A DNA stretch of 64,000 nt from Acidovorax sp. A79 (GTDB lineage: Bacteria > Pseudomonadota > Gammaproteobacteria > Burkholderiales > Burkholderiaceae_C), in NCBI RefSeq assembly GCF_041154505.1, contig NZ_AP028672.1, positions 3,326,501 to 3,390,500 on the forward strand, read 5' to 3'. The notes beneath the pieces were generated by a model. The model did no database searches and had not been told where the DNA came from. It saw nothing but the letters and a program-made list of their open reading frames with translations. Position 1 is the stretch's first letter. Every line of letters starts with the position of its first letter. Made by a program: the position numbers and the translations under genes. Shown here piece by piece: positions 1 to 9,102 of the stretch.

Positions 1-204
1 GATGCCGGACAGGGCGCTTCGCAGAACGCCTAGAATCCCGCTGCGGCCCGGTTCATGGGTTGCCGTAAGCGTTTACGTCAATCAGCGTGCCAACCAACGC
101 CGGCCTTGCCGGGGTGGTGGCCCCTTTCCTGTCCCGGCGCGGCCCGCGCCGCGTGGGCGGGCGGGGGCGGCACCTTGTCTGACCGGCTGCTTTCTGGAAC
201 TGCA

Positions 205-495
205 ATGAACCACTCTTCGTCGCCCACCCCACCGCCTTCCCCCAGGACCTCCTGGGGCCTGCGCAAGCTGCCCGCACGGTCCGCGGCCTGGGTCATGCCC
301 CTGCTGCTGTCGCTGCTCATGACCTTCATCGTGTCGCTGATCAGCACCGTGCGCGTGGTGGGCTTCTCGCTGGATCTTCCCCGCCTGTGGATGAGCTCCT
401 GGGCACTGTCCTGGCTCGTCGCCTTCCCCACGCTGCTGCTGGTGCTGCCCGTGGTGCGCCGGGTGACGGCCGCCATCGTGGAGCCGCAGGGCTGA
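205..495 (+). CDS. DUF2798 family small membrane protein
   Basis: This 96-residue protein has a short Pro/Ser-rich N-terminus and two hydrophobic segments (about residues 26-48 and 60-82). The pattern fits DUF2798: a Met/Leu-rich first helix, a small loop, then WMSSWALSWLVAFP and a closing PVVRRVTAAIVEP. DUF2798 proteins are two-helix inner-membrane proteins of unknown function. I chose the ATG at 205, 15 bp after the end of a Cys-rich upstream extension that does not look like protein. It is followed by two palindromes and then an effector-binding protein on the same strand, so the pair may be co-regulated. Function is unknown; family assignment is fairly sure. Confidence 0.75.
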   Translation: MNHSSSPTPPPSPRTSWGLRKLPARSAAWVMPLLLSLLMTFIVSLISTVRVVGFSLDLPRLWMSSWALSWLVAFPTLLLVLPVVRRVTAAIVEPQG

Positions 496-510
496 GGCCC
501 CCCCGGGGCA

Positions 511-537
511 GGCTGCTGACACGGTGTGTCAGCAGCC
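511..537. promoter_or_regulatory. Perfect 12-bp inverted repeat, possible operator
   Basis: GGCTGCTGACAC and its exact complement flank a 3-bp spacer. No T-run follows, so it does not look like an intrinsic terminator. The TGACA/TGTCA core recurs in the dyad at 568-591, which suggests paired operator sites ahead of the gene at 674. The binding protein is unknown. Confidence 0.45.
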
Positions 538-567
538 TGCCGCCCGGCCCCCAGCGCGTTGCGCACG

Positions 568-591
568 CTACTGACATCAGGCTGTCAGCAG
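568..591. promoter_or_regulatory. Second TGACA..TGTCA dyad, possible operator
   Basis: Imperfect dyad CTACTGACA-N6-TGTCAGCAG. Its centre is about 55 bp from that of the 511-537 palindrome and about 95 bp before the start codon at 674. It shares the TGACA/TGTCA half-sites with the first dyad, but the spacing differs by one base. Confidence 0.4.
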
Positions 592-673
592 CGGGTCCGC
601 ACCATCGGTCCTCGCAGCTGCACACCACCGATCGATCCCTCGATCCCCTTCACAGACAAGAGAGGACCAGCCC

Positions 674-1153
674 ATGACCACACCCACCACCGTCCAGATT
701 CCCTCATTCAGCGTGGCCGGCATTGCCGTCCGCACGCGCAACAGCGACGAGATGAACCCCGCCATCGCGCGCCTCGGGGGCCTGTGGGAACGCTTCTTCA
801 GCCAGAGCTGGGAGCGCAAGTTGCCTGGCCGCGACAGCGATGGCCGCATCTTCGGCGTCTACAGCGGCTACGAATCCAACGAACACGGCGCCTTCGACGT
901 GACCGCCGGCGTGGCCACGGCCGACCCGGAACTGGCCCAGGCGGTGCCCGGAGCCGCCCGCGTGGACATCCAGGCGGGCGACTACCTCGTCTTCACCGGC
1001 CACGGCGACATGCCCCAGATGGTGATCGACACCTGGGTCCGCATCTGGCGCTACTTCGCCGAGAACCCGCAGGTGCAGCGCCGTTTCGGCACCGATTTCG
1101 AGGCCTACGAGGGCCCGGACAGCGTGGCCATCCACGTCGGCGTGAAGCCGTAG
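674..1153 (+). CDS. GyrI-like / AraC effector-binding domain protein
   Basis: This 159-residue protein consists of a single GyrI-like (effector-binding, SOUL/BacR-type) domain with no DNA-binding part. Typical elements are the opening FSVAGIAVRTRN strand, the middle IFGVYSGYESNEHGAFDVTAGV and the late DTWVRIWRYFAEN helix that precedes an FEAYEG strand. Such stand-alone domains bind small amphipathic ligands or act as accessory ligand sensors. AGAGAGGACC lies just upstream of the ATG. Two palindromes precede the gene and a WYL regulator follows on the same strand about 150 bp later. The ligand cannot be read from sequence. Confidence 0.75.
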   Translation: MTTPTTVQIPSFSVAGIAVRTRNSDEMNPAIARLGGLWERFFSQSWERKLPGRDSDGRIFGVYSGYESNEHGAFDVTAGVATADPELAQAVPGAARVDIQAGDYLVFTGHGDMPQMVIDTWVRIWRYFAENPQVQRRFGTDFEAYEGPDSVAIHVGVKP

Positions 1154-1224
1154 CGCCACCGGCCTGCCGATGGCGGCGCACCCCGCCCAGCCGCCACGCG
1201 CAGCGCCTTGGCGTTGGTGCATGA

Positions 1225-1256
1225 TGCTATATGTTCAATAGCTTCCCGCGCTGATG
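1225..1256 (+). repeat. Degenerate copy of the two-stem intergenic repeat
   Basis: Only the first stem (GCTAT..ATAGC) and the GCGCTGATGG tail are recognisable. It lies upstream of the WYL regulator gene. Confidence 0.45.
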
Positions 1257-1305
1257 GCATGAGCGGTGCAAGCCAGGAATACCCACAAGATGTCCCCTTT
1301 CATCC

Positions 1306-2040
1306 ATGCGCCGCGCTGACCGCCTTTTCCAGATCGTCCAGCTCATCCGGGGGCGGCGCCTGTCCACGGCGGCGTTCCTGGCCGAGCGGCTCGAGGTGTC
1401 TCCGCGCACCATCTACCGCGACGTGGCGGACCTGCAGCACCAGGGCGTGCCCATTGAGGGCGAGGCCGGCGTGGGCTACCGGCTGGGCGCCGGCTTCGAG
1501 CTGCCGCCGCTGATGTTCAGCCAGGGCGAGGCCAACGCGCTGGTGGCGGCCGCGCGGCTGGCGCAGGCCTGGCTGGACGCGGGGCTCGCGCGCGAGGTGG
1601 AAGGGGCCCTGGGCAAGATCCTGTCGGTGCTGCCGCCGGCCGCGCGCGCGGCGGCCGAGGCGCAGGCGCTGTATGCGCCGTCCGTGGGGCTGGACCCCCG
1701 GGCGCAGGCCACCCTGCAGGCCCTGCGCGAGGCGGTGCACAGCCGCCACGTGGTGCAGATCGACTACGCCGACGTGCACGGCCGCCCCAGCCTGCGCCGC
1801 CTGCGGCCGCTGGGGTGCTTCTACTGGGGCAAGGTCTGGACGCTGTCGGCCTGGTGCGAGCTGCGCAACGATTTCCGAGGCTTTCGCATCGACCGCATCG
1901 TGGACCTCGTGGTGCTGGAGGAGCAGTTTCGCCAGGAGCCCGGCAAGACGCTGGCCGACATGCTGCGCAAGGTGGAGGCGGAGATGGCCTCGCGGCCGCC
2001 CGAATGGCCGCCCGCGCCGACGCCCGGGCTGACGGCCTGA
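1306..2040 (+). CDS. YafY-type HTH/WYL-domain transcriptional regulator
   Basis: This 244-residue regulator has an HTH_11 winged helix at residues 1-60 (MRRADRLFQIVQLIRGRR, then the recognition helix around VSPRTIYRDVADL). A WYL domain follows at about 140-215 (VVQIDYADVHGRPSLRRLRPLG, FYWGKVWTLSAWC, FRGFRIDRIVDLVV). The order and length match the YafY/YobV family, in which the WYL domain binds a ligand or nucleic acid and controls neighbouring genes. The convergent VOC gene at 2079 is a common partner of YafY-type regulators, but that link is inference. The C-terminal 20 residues are Pro-rich and probably disordered. Confidence 0.88.
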   Translation: MRRADRLFQIVQLIRGRRLSTAAFLAERLEVSPRTIYRDVADLQHQGVPIEGEAGVGYRLGAGFELPPLMFSQGEANALVAAARLAQAWLDAGLAREVEGALGKILSVLPPAARAAAEAQALYAPSVGLDPRAQATLQALREAVHSRHVVQIDYADVHGRPSLRRLRPLGCFYWGKVWTLSAWCELRNDFRGFRIDRIVDLVVLEEQFRQEPGKTLADMLRKVEAEMASRPPEWPPAPTPGLTA

Positions 2041-2078
2041 AGGCCTTCAGGCCCTGGGCCGCGCCGGCCCGCCAGGCA

Positions 2079-2558
2079 TCAGCCGCGCCGGGCCGCCTCG
2101 ATCGTGGCGATGTCGATTTTTTTCATCCCCATCATGGCTTCGAACGCGCGCGCGGCCGCCGCCTTGTCGGGACCGGTGACCGCGGCCGTCAGGGCCCGGG
2201 GCGTGATCTGCCACGACAGGCCCCAGCGGTCCTTGCACCAGCCGCAGGCGCTTTCCTGGCCGCCATTTCCGACAATCGCATTCCACAGACGATCGGTTTC
2301 GGCCTGGTCGTCGGTCGCCACCTGGAACGAGAAAGCCTCGCTGTGCCGGAAGGCGGGGCCTCCGTTCAGGCCCAGGCAGGGGATGCCCATCACCGTGAAC
2401 TCGACCGTCAGGACGTCGCCCTGCCGGCCCGAGGGAAAGTCCCCGGGCGCCCGGTGGACCGCGCCCACGGCGCTGTCCGGAAACGTCTCGGCATAGAACT
2501 TCGCGGCATCCAGCGCGGTGCCGTCGTACCACAGACATACCGTGTTCTTGCTGACCAT
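2079..2558 (-). CDS. PhnB-like VOC family protein
   Basis: This 159-residue protein is of the PhnB / 3-demethylubiquinone-9 3-methyltransferase-like VOC fold. Signature parts are NTVCLWYDGTALDAAKFYAETF near the start, MGIPCLGLNGGPAFRHSEAFSFQV in the middle and CGWCKDRWGLSWQITPRAL near residue 110. Members usually lack methyltransferase activity despite the old name, and the true reaction is unknown. The ATG at 2558 follows AAGGAGcaccaag, a strong Shine-Dalgarno, so the longer in-frame start at 2600 is rejected. It converges on the WYL regulator with a 38-bp gap. Confidence 0.85.
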   Translation of the reverse strand: MVSKNTVCLWYDGTALDAAKFYAETFPDSAVGAVHRAPGDFPSGRQGDVLTVEFTVMGIPCLGLNGGPAFRHSEAFSFQVATDDQAETDRLWNAIVGNGGQESACGWCKDRWGLSWQITPRALTAAVTGPDKAAAARAFEAMMGMKKIDIATIEAARRG

Positions 2559-3229
2559 CTTGGTGCTCCTTGGGGGCGGGACAGCGCCGTAGCCTCTCAC
2601 ATCTGGCGGCAGGCTGCAATGCGCGCGAGGGGCCTTGGGTGGCGGGGCATTGGTGGTGCGGTGGCTTCTTGATGCTATTAAAAAAATAGCTATTTGCGCA
2701 GATTCGATAAGCGCTGATGGGACTTTGAGCTACAGATGCCCGGCCTGGAAGACGGCCCTCGCATGGGGCGCCAGGGCCGTGGGCCTGGGGTGCGGGCCTG
2801 GGGTGCGGCGGTCCTGGCACCATAGTGCAACGAATTGCTACGCACCGGGATTTGCATGCGGTTTCGGAATGCTCGATCAAGGATTCCGGACCCCCAGGAC
2901 AATCCGGGCCGGCGCCGTCGCCGTCGCGCAAGATCCGCTGCCGCGCCTGGGGCGCATGGCGGCCGCGAACCCGTCGTGCCCACCGGCGCCACGGCCTCCC
3001 TGGCGGCCGACCAGGCCGGCAATGCGCGGTAGCTGGGCGCCGCCCGCGTGGCACCCGGGCACGCCGTGGTGCATGAAGGAGGCTGCGGGGCGCTGGCGCC
3101 CGCGCGACTGGGGCTGGTGGTGGAGCCGCGGGTCCTGGTGGCCGGGACGGTGGTGCGGCGTGTGGCGTGGCTGCGGCCGCTGTTCGGGTTGCCGGGCGGG
3201 CGCGGGCGCGTTCCGAAGACAATGCCCGC
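2559..3229. other. Gene-poor stretch
   Basis: About 670 bases between the VOC and GNAT genes. It holds one copy of the two-stem repeat (2673-2720) and otherwise GC-rich sequence. Open frames on both strands give Arg/Pro/Gly-rich translations with no recognisable family, so I call none of them. It could hide a badly decayed gene, but nothing in it supports one. Confidence 0.5.
2673..2720 (+). repeat. Two-stem intergenic repeat copy
   Basis: Full copy: TGCTATTAAAAAAATAGC forms the first stem and TGCGCAGATTCGATAAGCGC the second, followed by TGATGG. It lies in the gene-poor region upstream of both neighbouring genes rather than at a gene end. Confidence 0.75.
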
Positions 3230-3727
3230 ATGCAGCCCCGCTCCCATGCCCCCGGCGTCCAGCCCGTGATCCGGCCGGCGACCGATGCCGACAGCCACGC
3301 CGGCCTGGCCCGCGTGTGGCGCAGGGCCTGGCGTTCCGCCAACCCCTCGGTGAGGCCCGTGGCTCCGCCCGACCACTGGGAGGCGCGGGTGCGCGCGGAA
3401 TTCGGTCCGCCATGTGCGGTGCTGGTGCGTGCGGTGGGGCCGGAGGTCACGGCGTTCCTGGTGCTGGACGTGGGCGGCGCGCATCTGCACCAGCTGTTCG
3501 TGGACCCCGCATGCCAGGGCCGGGGCGTGGGGGCCGAAATGCTGCAGCAGGTGATCCGCCTGTGCCCGGGCGGCTGGACCCTGCACGTGGCCACGGGCAA
3601 CCACGGCGCGCGCCGCTTCTATGCGCGCCATGGCCTGGTGGAGGGGCCGGTCGATACCCATCCGGCCACGGGCCGCGAGCGGGTGCTGTGCCGCTGGGCG
3701 CCTGCGGCGGCAGCGGCAGCAGGCTGA
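3230..3727 (+). CDS. GNAT family N-acetyltransferase
   Basis: A 165-residue GNAT protein. The acetyl-CoA binding motif A is clear around residues 85-105 (LHQLFVDPACQGRGVGAEML, the Q/RxxGxG/A loop). It is followed by a strand (WTLHVATGN) and the GARRFYARHGLVE motif B helix and Tyr typical of the fold. The start at 3230 puts VIRPATDADSHAG, the usual opening strand, near the N-terminus; no strong Shine-Dalgarno is visible. The substrate is unknown. It converges with the glutathione peroxidase gene, with a gap of 8 bp, so the two mRNAs overlap. Confidence 0.85.
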   Translation: MQPRSHAPGVQPVIRPATDADSHAGLARVWRRAWRSANPSVRPVAPPDHWEARVRAEFGPPCAVLVRAVGPEVTAFLVLDVGGAHLHQLFVDPACQGRGVGAEMLQQVIRLCPGGWTLHVATGNHGARRFYARHGLVEGPVDTHPATGRERVLCRWAPAAAAAAG

Positions 3728-3735
3728 GCGCGGCC

Positions 3736-4224
<489 letters not shown>

Positions 4225-4298
4225 GGCGCATGCTCCTGAAGGTGGAAGACTGTGCATGGTAGGGGTTGCGCCCCTTTTCTGCTTTTCGCCCCGGCGGT

Positions 4299-5195
4299 TC
4301 AGGGGGTGCTGGGGCCTGCCCTGCGGAACTGCAGCGCGGCGAGCAGGGACGCCAGCAGGATCATCGCCCCGCCCAGCACGGTGCGCGTGTTCAAGGCCGA
4401 GGCGCCCAGCAGCGCGGAAGACACGCTGGCGAACATCACCTCCGACAGCATCACCAGCGCCGTGGTGCCGGCTGCCAGGCGCGCGGCGCCGAACTGCAGC
4501 GCCCAGTTGCCCAGCATCAGCACGCCGGCCAGCAGCAGGCCGGTGACGACCCAGGTGCTGTTGGGGGCGGGGAAGGGATCGACCACGCCCACCTGCAGCC
4601 CGAGGCCAGCCACGGCCAGCGCCATGAGCATGCAGCCGCCGAACATGGTGGCCATGCGCGCCGGCCCGGGCACGGCGTGCAGGCGGCGCAGGGTGACGTT
4701 GGTGAGCGCGAACATGAAACCGCCCAGCAGGGCCAGCGCGTCGGCCAGGCTGAGGGTCTGCAGCAGCCGGGCGGCGGGCGCGCCCTCGGGCAGCAGCACC
4801 AGCACCACGCCGGCGAAGGCCAGGGCCAGGCGCAGCAGCGCGGCGGGCGTGGGGCGTTCGCCCAGGACCCGCCAGGCCAGCAGCACGGCCCAGGCAGGCA
4901 TGAGATAGAACAGCAGGATCACGCGCACCACGTCGCCGATGGTCACGGCCCAGTTGAAGGCCACGTTGTTCAGCCCCGAGGCCAGCGCCAGCAGCCACAA
5001 CTGCGGATGTTCGCGCACCTGCCGCAGGATGCCCGGGCGCCAGGCCATGAGCGCGAGCAGCACCACGGCGTACATGCAGGCCGTGGCCCACAGCGGATGC
5101 AGCCCCGCCTGGTGCATGTGCTGGAACGGCCACCACGCCAGGCCCCAGACGAAGGCGTTGAACAGCAGGGCGGCAAAGGGCAGGGGAGATTGCAT
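4299..5195 (-). CDS. DMT/EamA-family transporter
   Basis: A 298-residue inner-membrane protein with about ten hydrophobic segments arranged as two EamA repeats. Typical marks are [20 protein letters not shown] at the start of repeat one, [20 protein letters not shown] and [13 protein letters not shown] at its end, and [20 protein letters not shown] and [19 protein letters not shown] in repeat two. EamA proteins export metabolites such as amino acids; the substrate is unknown. The gene is monocistronic or ends in gpx. A reverse-oriented copy of the two-stem repeat lies directly upstream of its start. Confidence 0.87.
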   Translation of the reverse strand: MQSPLPFAALLFNAFVWGLAWWPFQHMHQAGLHPLWATACMYAVVLLALMAWRPGILRQVREHPQLWLLALASGLNNVAFNWAVTIGDVVRVILLFYLMPAWAVLLAWRVLGERPTPAALLRLALAFAGVVLVLLPEGAPAARLLQTLSLADALALLGGFMFALTNVTLRRLHAVPGPARMATMFGGCMLMALAVAGLGLQVGVVDPFPAPNSTWVVTGLLLAGVLMLGNWALQFGAARLAAGTTALVMLSEVMFASVSSALLGASALNTRTVLGGAMILLASLLAALQFRRAGPSTP

Positions 5196-5208
5196 CGAGA
5201 ATAAGAAT

Positions 5209-5258
5209 AGGCTCTAGCGCTTGATGGATAAGCGTCAATAGCTATCGATTATGTAGCA
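5209..5258 (-). repeat. Two-stem intergenic repeat copy (reverse)
   Basis: Reverse-oriented copy (CTCTAGCGCTTGATGGATAAG, then GTCAATAGCTATCGATTATGTAGC). It begins about 14 bp upstream of the DMT transporter start, so it would lie in that gene's promoter or leader. Confidence 0.7.
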
Positions 5259-5281
5259 ACTTGCGCAAGTGAGGCGGCGCC

Positions 5282-5387
5282 AAAAACTGGCACGCCTCCC
5301 CGCCAGTGCACCCGTGGAACTGGCTCTGCCAGGCCACTGGGTGCGTCCCCCTCCGGGGGAAGCGGCGCAGCCGCTCAGGGGGGCAAC
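5282..5387 (-). repeat. Long GC-rich post-stop repeat, copy 1
   Basis: Read on the minus strand it runs directly from the lplT stop: a GAGCGGC/GCCGC stem, then CCCCC..GGGGGACGCACCC, then a TGGCCTGGCAGAGCCAGTTCC arm. It is the same unit as at 25441 and 25556. Confidence 0.65.
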
Positions 5388-6692
5388 TCAATGATGCGTA
5401 TCGTGCCGCGCAATGTGCAGCAGGTGGTTCACTTCGTCGCGGTGGTTGATGCAGTTGCGCTGGTGCCAGCGGCGGATGATCCACATGATGGCCGCCACCA
5501 CGAGGCCGAAGGTGATGATCGCACCAAACACCGACAGGCCCAGCTTGAGCGACAGGCTGTAGAACGCGCCCAGGCCCAGGATGCAGGCCTGCTCGTTGAA
5601 GTTCTGCACGGCGATCGAGCGGCCCGCGCCCATGAGGTTGTGGCCCCGGTGCTGCAGCAGCGCGTTCATGGGCACCACCAGGTAGCCGCCCAGGCCGCCC
5701 AGCAGGATGAGGAAGGGGATCGCGAGCCAGATGTTGCTGATGAACACCATCAGGATCAGCAGCAGCCCCATGGCGATGCCCAGCGGGATCACCCGGGTGG
5801 CCATGTCCAGGCGCATGCGCATCGAGGCCACCACCGCGCCCACGGCGGTGCCGATGGCCACCACCCCGGTGAGTGCCGAGGCCTGCGTGGTGTTGTAGCC
5901 CAGCGCCACGGCGGCCCAGGCCAGCACGATGAACTTGAGGTTGCCGCCCGCGCCCCAGAACAGGGTGGTGGTGGCCAGCGAGATCTGGCCGAGCTTGTCG
6001 CGCCACAGGCGGCCGTTGCAGGCCCAGAAGTCCGGCAGCAGGGCCAGCGCGTTGGAGAACACGCTGCGCGCGGGGTCGGCGCGCAGGGGGCGCATTTCCA
6101 CGCCGGTGTGCGGGATGCGGGTGTTGAACCAGGCCGCCAGCGCATACACCGCGATCAGCGCGGCGATGGCGGACTCGGCGGGGGTGTCCACACCCGTGTC
6201 GATCATCGGCAGGTCGAAGCCCAGCAGCATGCCCGACAGGTGCTGCCCCACGAGCTGCCCGCCGAACAGCACGCCCAGGATGATGGACGCGATGGTGAGC
6301 CCCTCGATCCAGCCATTGGCCTTGACCAATTGCGAGGCGGGAAGGAGTTCCGTGAGGATGCCGTATTTGGCGGGCGAGTAGGCCGCGGCGCCCAGACCCA
6401 CCACCGCATAGGCGATGAGCGGGTGCGAACCGAACAGCATCATCAGGCAGCCCACCACCTTGATGGCGTTGCTGACGAACATGACCTTGCCCTTGGGCAG
6501 GGCGTCGGCAAAGGCGCCGACGAAGGGCGCCAGCACCACATAGAACAGCGCGAACATGGGCACCAGGGCGGCGCGCTGCCACTCGGGAGCGCCTTCTGTG
6601 CGCAAAAGCTCCACGGCGGCCACGAAAAGTGCATTGTCGGCCAGCGAGCTGAAAAACTGCGCCGACATGATGGTGTAGAAACCGCGCTTCAT
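5388..6692 (-). CDS. lplT: Lysophospholipid transporter LplT (MFS)
   Basis: A 434-residue MFS protein with 12 predicted membrane segments. LplT flips lysophospholipids across the inner membrane for re-acylation. The N-terminus MKRGFYTIMSAQFFSSLADN, the PKGKVMFVSNAIKVVG loop and AAAYSPAKYGILTELLPAS are characteristic of LplT. In enterobacteria LplT pairs with the acyltransferase Aas; no aas is present here, so the acylation partner lies elsewhere. The gene is divergent from alr across a 155-bp intergenic region that must hold both promoters. His-rich residues close the C-terminus. Confidence 0.9.
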   Translation of the reverse strand: MKRGFYTIMSAQFFSSLADNALFVAAVELLRTEGAPEWQRAALVPMFALFYVVLAPFVGAFADALPKGKVMFVSNAIKVVGCLMMLFGSHPLIAYAVVGLGAAAYSPAKYGILTELLPASQLVKANGWIEGLTIASIILGVLFGGQLVGQHLSGMLLGFDLPMIDTGVDTPAESAIAALIAVYALAAWFNTRIPHTGVEMRPLRADPARSVFSNALALLPDFWACNGRLWRDKLGQISLATTTLFWGAGGNLKFIVLAWAAVALGYNTTQASALTGVVAIGTAVGAVVASMRMRLDMATRVIPLGIAMGLLLILMVFISNIWLAIPFLILLGGLGGYLVVPMNALLQHRGHNLMGAGRSIAVQNFNEQACILGLGAFYSLSLKLGLSVFGAIITFGLVVAAIMWIIRRWHQRNCINHRDEVNHLLHIARHDTHH

Positions 6693-6847
6693 CGAATGGC
6701 TGGTGGCTGCATCAGTTCGGCTGATGCCCTGTTAAATGTGGGGACCCTGGCAAGTGACGGACGGTTATATCACGCGGATAAACGGCCACGGTGCCAGAAT
6801 CCTGCGCGTATTCCCCGGTAAATCCCTTGCCCCACCTGGTCCTTTCC

Positions 6848-7963
6848 ATGCCCCGTCCCATCGCCGCCACCATCCACACCGCAGCCCTGCACCACAACCT
6901 GGAGCGTGTCCGACAGGCGGCGCCCGATGCCAAGGTCTGGGCCGTGGTCAAGGCCAATGCCTACGGGCACGGCATCGAACGCGCGTACGAAGGCCTGCGT
7001 GGCGCCGACGGCTTCGCGCTGCTGGACCTGGCCGAGGCCGAACGCGTGCGGCATCTGGGCTGGCGCGGGCCCATCCTGCTGCTCGAAGGCGTGTTCGAGC
7101 CGCGCGACCTGGAGCTGTGCTCGCGCCTGGGCCTGTGGCACGCGGTGCATTGCGACGAGCAGATCGACATGCTGGCCGCCCACAAGACGCAGGTGCCGCA
7201 CCGCGTGTTCCTCAAGATGAACTCGGGCATGAACCGGCTGGGCTTCGCGCCGCAGCGCTTTCGCGCGGCCTGGGCGCGGCTCAACGCGCTGCCGCAGGTG
7301 GACGAGATCTCGTTCATGACCCACTTCAGCGATGCGGACGGCCCCAGGGGGGTGGCGCACCAGCTGGCCGTGTTCAACACCGCCGCCCAGGACCTGCCGG
7401 GCGAGCGCACGCTGAGCAACAGTGCCGCCACCCTGCGCCACGCGGCGGACGCGCGCGTGCGCGCCGACTGGGTGCGCGCCGGCATCGCGCTGTATGGCAG
7501 CGCGCCCGACTACCCCGAGCATGACGCCAGCCATTGGGGCATGCGCCCCACGATGACCCTCGCCACCCGCCTCATCGCCACGCAGCAGCTGCAGGCGGGC
7601 GACACCGTGGGCTATGGCTCGCGCTTCACGGCCGAGGGGCCGCTCTTGATCGGCGTGGCGGCCTGCGGCTATGCCGACGGCTACCCGCGCCACTGCGATA
7701 CCGGCACCCCGGTGCTGGTCAACGGCGTGCGCACGCGGCTGGTGGGGCGGGTGAGCATGGACATGGTGACGGTGGACCTCACGCCGCTGCAACAGGCGGG
7801 CGTGGCCGCAGGGTTTGGCGCGGAAGTCACGCTGTGGGGCCAGGCCACCAACGGCACGGTACTGGGCGTGGACGAGGTGGCCAGCGCCGCAGGCACCGTC
7901 AGCTGGGAGCTGCTGACGGCACTGGCCCAGCGCGTGCCCGTGTCGGTGGATGGCATCGGCTGA
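6848..7963 (+). CDS. alr: Alanine racemase
   Basis: A 371-residue PLP enzyme that makes D-alanine for peptidoglycan. The PLP lysine is in [13 protein letters not shown] (about residue 35), with [11 protein letters not shown] and the [13 protein letters not shown] segment of the barrel. The C-terminal beta domain contains [10 protein letters not shown], with the catalytic Tyr, and [14 protein letters not shown]. The ATG at 6848 gives the standard [20 protein letters not shown] opening; the earlier in-frame ATG at 6791 would add residues with no family support. It is divergent from lplT; both act in envelope biogenesis. Confidence 0.96.
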   Translation: MPRPIAATIHTAALHHNLERVRQAAPDAKVWAVVKANAYGHGIERAYEGLRGADGFALLDLAEAERVRHLGWRGPILLLEGVFEPRDLELCSRLGLWHAVHCDEQIDMLAAHKTQVPHRVFLKMNSGMNRLGFAPQRFRAAWARLNALPQVDEISFMTHFSDADGPRGVAHQLAVFNTAAQDLPGERTLSNSAATLRHAADARVRADWVRAGIALYGSAPDYPEHDASHWGMRPTMTLATRLIATQQLQAGDTVGYGSRFTAEGPLLIGVAACGYADGYPRHCDTGTPVLVNGVRTRLVGRVSMDMVTVDLTPLQQAGVAAGFGAEVTLWGQATNGTVLGVDEVASAAGTVSWELLTALAQRVPVSVDGIG

Positions 7964-8096
7964 TCCGAACCGTCGACAAGTTCACGCAAGGCGGGGCGCG
8001 GGGCTGCACCGCCGGGCCAAAGTGGTGTGAAATGGCGCGGCGCTGGCACGCAACACCGCCGGCCGCCCCCCTCTTTCCACCGCAGGTGTTTCCTCC

Positions 8097-8972
8097 ATGG
8101 CCACTTCCCGCAGCGACCGCAAGAGCAATAGCAAGAAGAAAACCTCCACCTGGCGCTCCGTGCGCATGCCCCACCACGGCACGGTGGCGCGCACCCTGCA
8201 GCAGCGCTACAGCCTGCGCTGGCATGGGCTGCTGATCGGCAGCTTCACGTTGCTGCTGATGTGGTGCACCTCCCACGTGCAGATGCTGGTGGGCGTGGAG
8301 TCGCTGGCGCTGCGGTATTTCGTCACCCTCTCGGTCGGCTACCTGGGGTACCTGCTGGTGCTGCGGGCCTGGGCGGCGCGGCTGGTGCGGCAGGACCGCG
8401 ACACGGGTGGCGATGGCAGCGGCCTGGATGTGCCCGACGTGTCCTGGCCCGGCAACGGGCCGTCGGGCGGTGGCGGTGGCCAGGTGCCGCTGCCGCGCAC
8501 GGGCGGCGGTGATTTTGGCGGTGGCGGAGCGTCGGGCGATTTTGGTGGCGCATGGACGCAGGGCCTGTCCAGCGGGGGCTCCGGCGGCGATTCCAGTGCG
8601 CTGGGCGACCTGGCCAGTGGCGCCGCCGACGCCTTGGGCAGCGCCGACGAAGGCGCCGTGGTGGTCGTGCCCGTGGTGGCGATCTTCCTCATCGGCGCGG
8701 CGATCATTTTTGGCGCGGGCTCGCTGGCCATGCTGTTCTTTGGCTGGGATGTGCTGCTGACCGTGGCGGTGGAGATCGCCTTCTCGGTGGCCACTGCGCG
8801 GGCCGCCGTGGGCGTGGAGCGCGAGGGCTGGCTCACGGCCGCCGTGCGCCTGACCTGGAAGCCCTTGCTGGGCGCGTTGGTCTGCGCCGTGGTGCTGGGC
8901 GCCACCATCGACCATTTCCTGCCCGGCGTGCAGTCGCTGCCCCAGGCCGTGCGCGTGATCCAGGGGCAGTGA
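8097..8972 (+). CDS. Glycine-rich membrane protein of unknown function
   Basis: A 291-residue protein I cannot assign to a named family. A basic N-terminus (RSDRKSNSKKKTS) leads to two hydrophobic helices (about 45-60 and 70-90). A low-complexity Gly/Ser/Asp linker (about 105-180) contains GGGGG and GGDFGGGG, and two or three further helices follow (about 185-225 and 260-280). The linker suggests a flexible loop between two membrane parts, in cytoplasm or periplasm. The start follows a weak AGGTG. It stands alone downstream of alr by 133 bp and ends 15 bp before a two-stem repeat. Confidence 0.7.
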   Translation: MATSRSDRKSNSKKKTSTWRSVRMPHHGTVARTLQQRYSLRWHGLLIGSFTLLLMWCTSHVQMLVGVESLALRYFVTLSVGYLGYLLVLRAWAARLVRQDRDTGGDGSGLDVPDVSWPGNGPSGGGGGQVPLPRTGGGDFGGGGASGDFGGAWTQGLSSGGSGGDSSALGDLASGAADALGSADEGAVVVVPVVAIFLIGAAIIFGAGSLAMLFFGWDVLLTVAVEIAFSVATARAAVGVEREGWLTAAVRLTWKPLLGALVCAVVLGATIDHFLPGVQSLPQAVRVIQGQ

Positions 8973-8986
8973 TGCAAAAGGCAGAA

Positions 8987-9037
8987 CGCTACTAAATTAG
9001 TAGCTTGAAATATAGACTTATCAAGCGGTAGGGGCCG
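8987..9037 (+). repeat. Two-stem intergenic repeat copy
   Basis: Divergent copy (CGCTACTAAATTAGTAGC, then CTTATCAAGCGGTAGGGGCCGG). It lies 15 bp after the stop of the glycine-rich membrane protein, between it and the convergent marR-like gene. Confidence 0.65.
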
Positions 9038-9102
9038 GTTCTTTTCATGTCCTGGCGCCTCCCGGCCTGGGTCAGGCTGGCCCCGCGTTCCCTCTCCCGG
9101 CC

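Noticed and set aside
511..537. Terminator for the DUF2798 gene
   Set aside because: The stem is strong but there is no T-run after it and the same half-sites recur 50 bp later, so an operator was preferred.
2740..3229. Possible small genes in the gene-poor stretch (for example a plus-strand frame near 3048-3269)
   Set aside because: The translations are Arg/Pro/Val-rich with no ribosome site or recognisable family; I could not support any of them.
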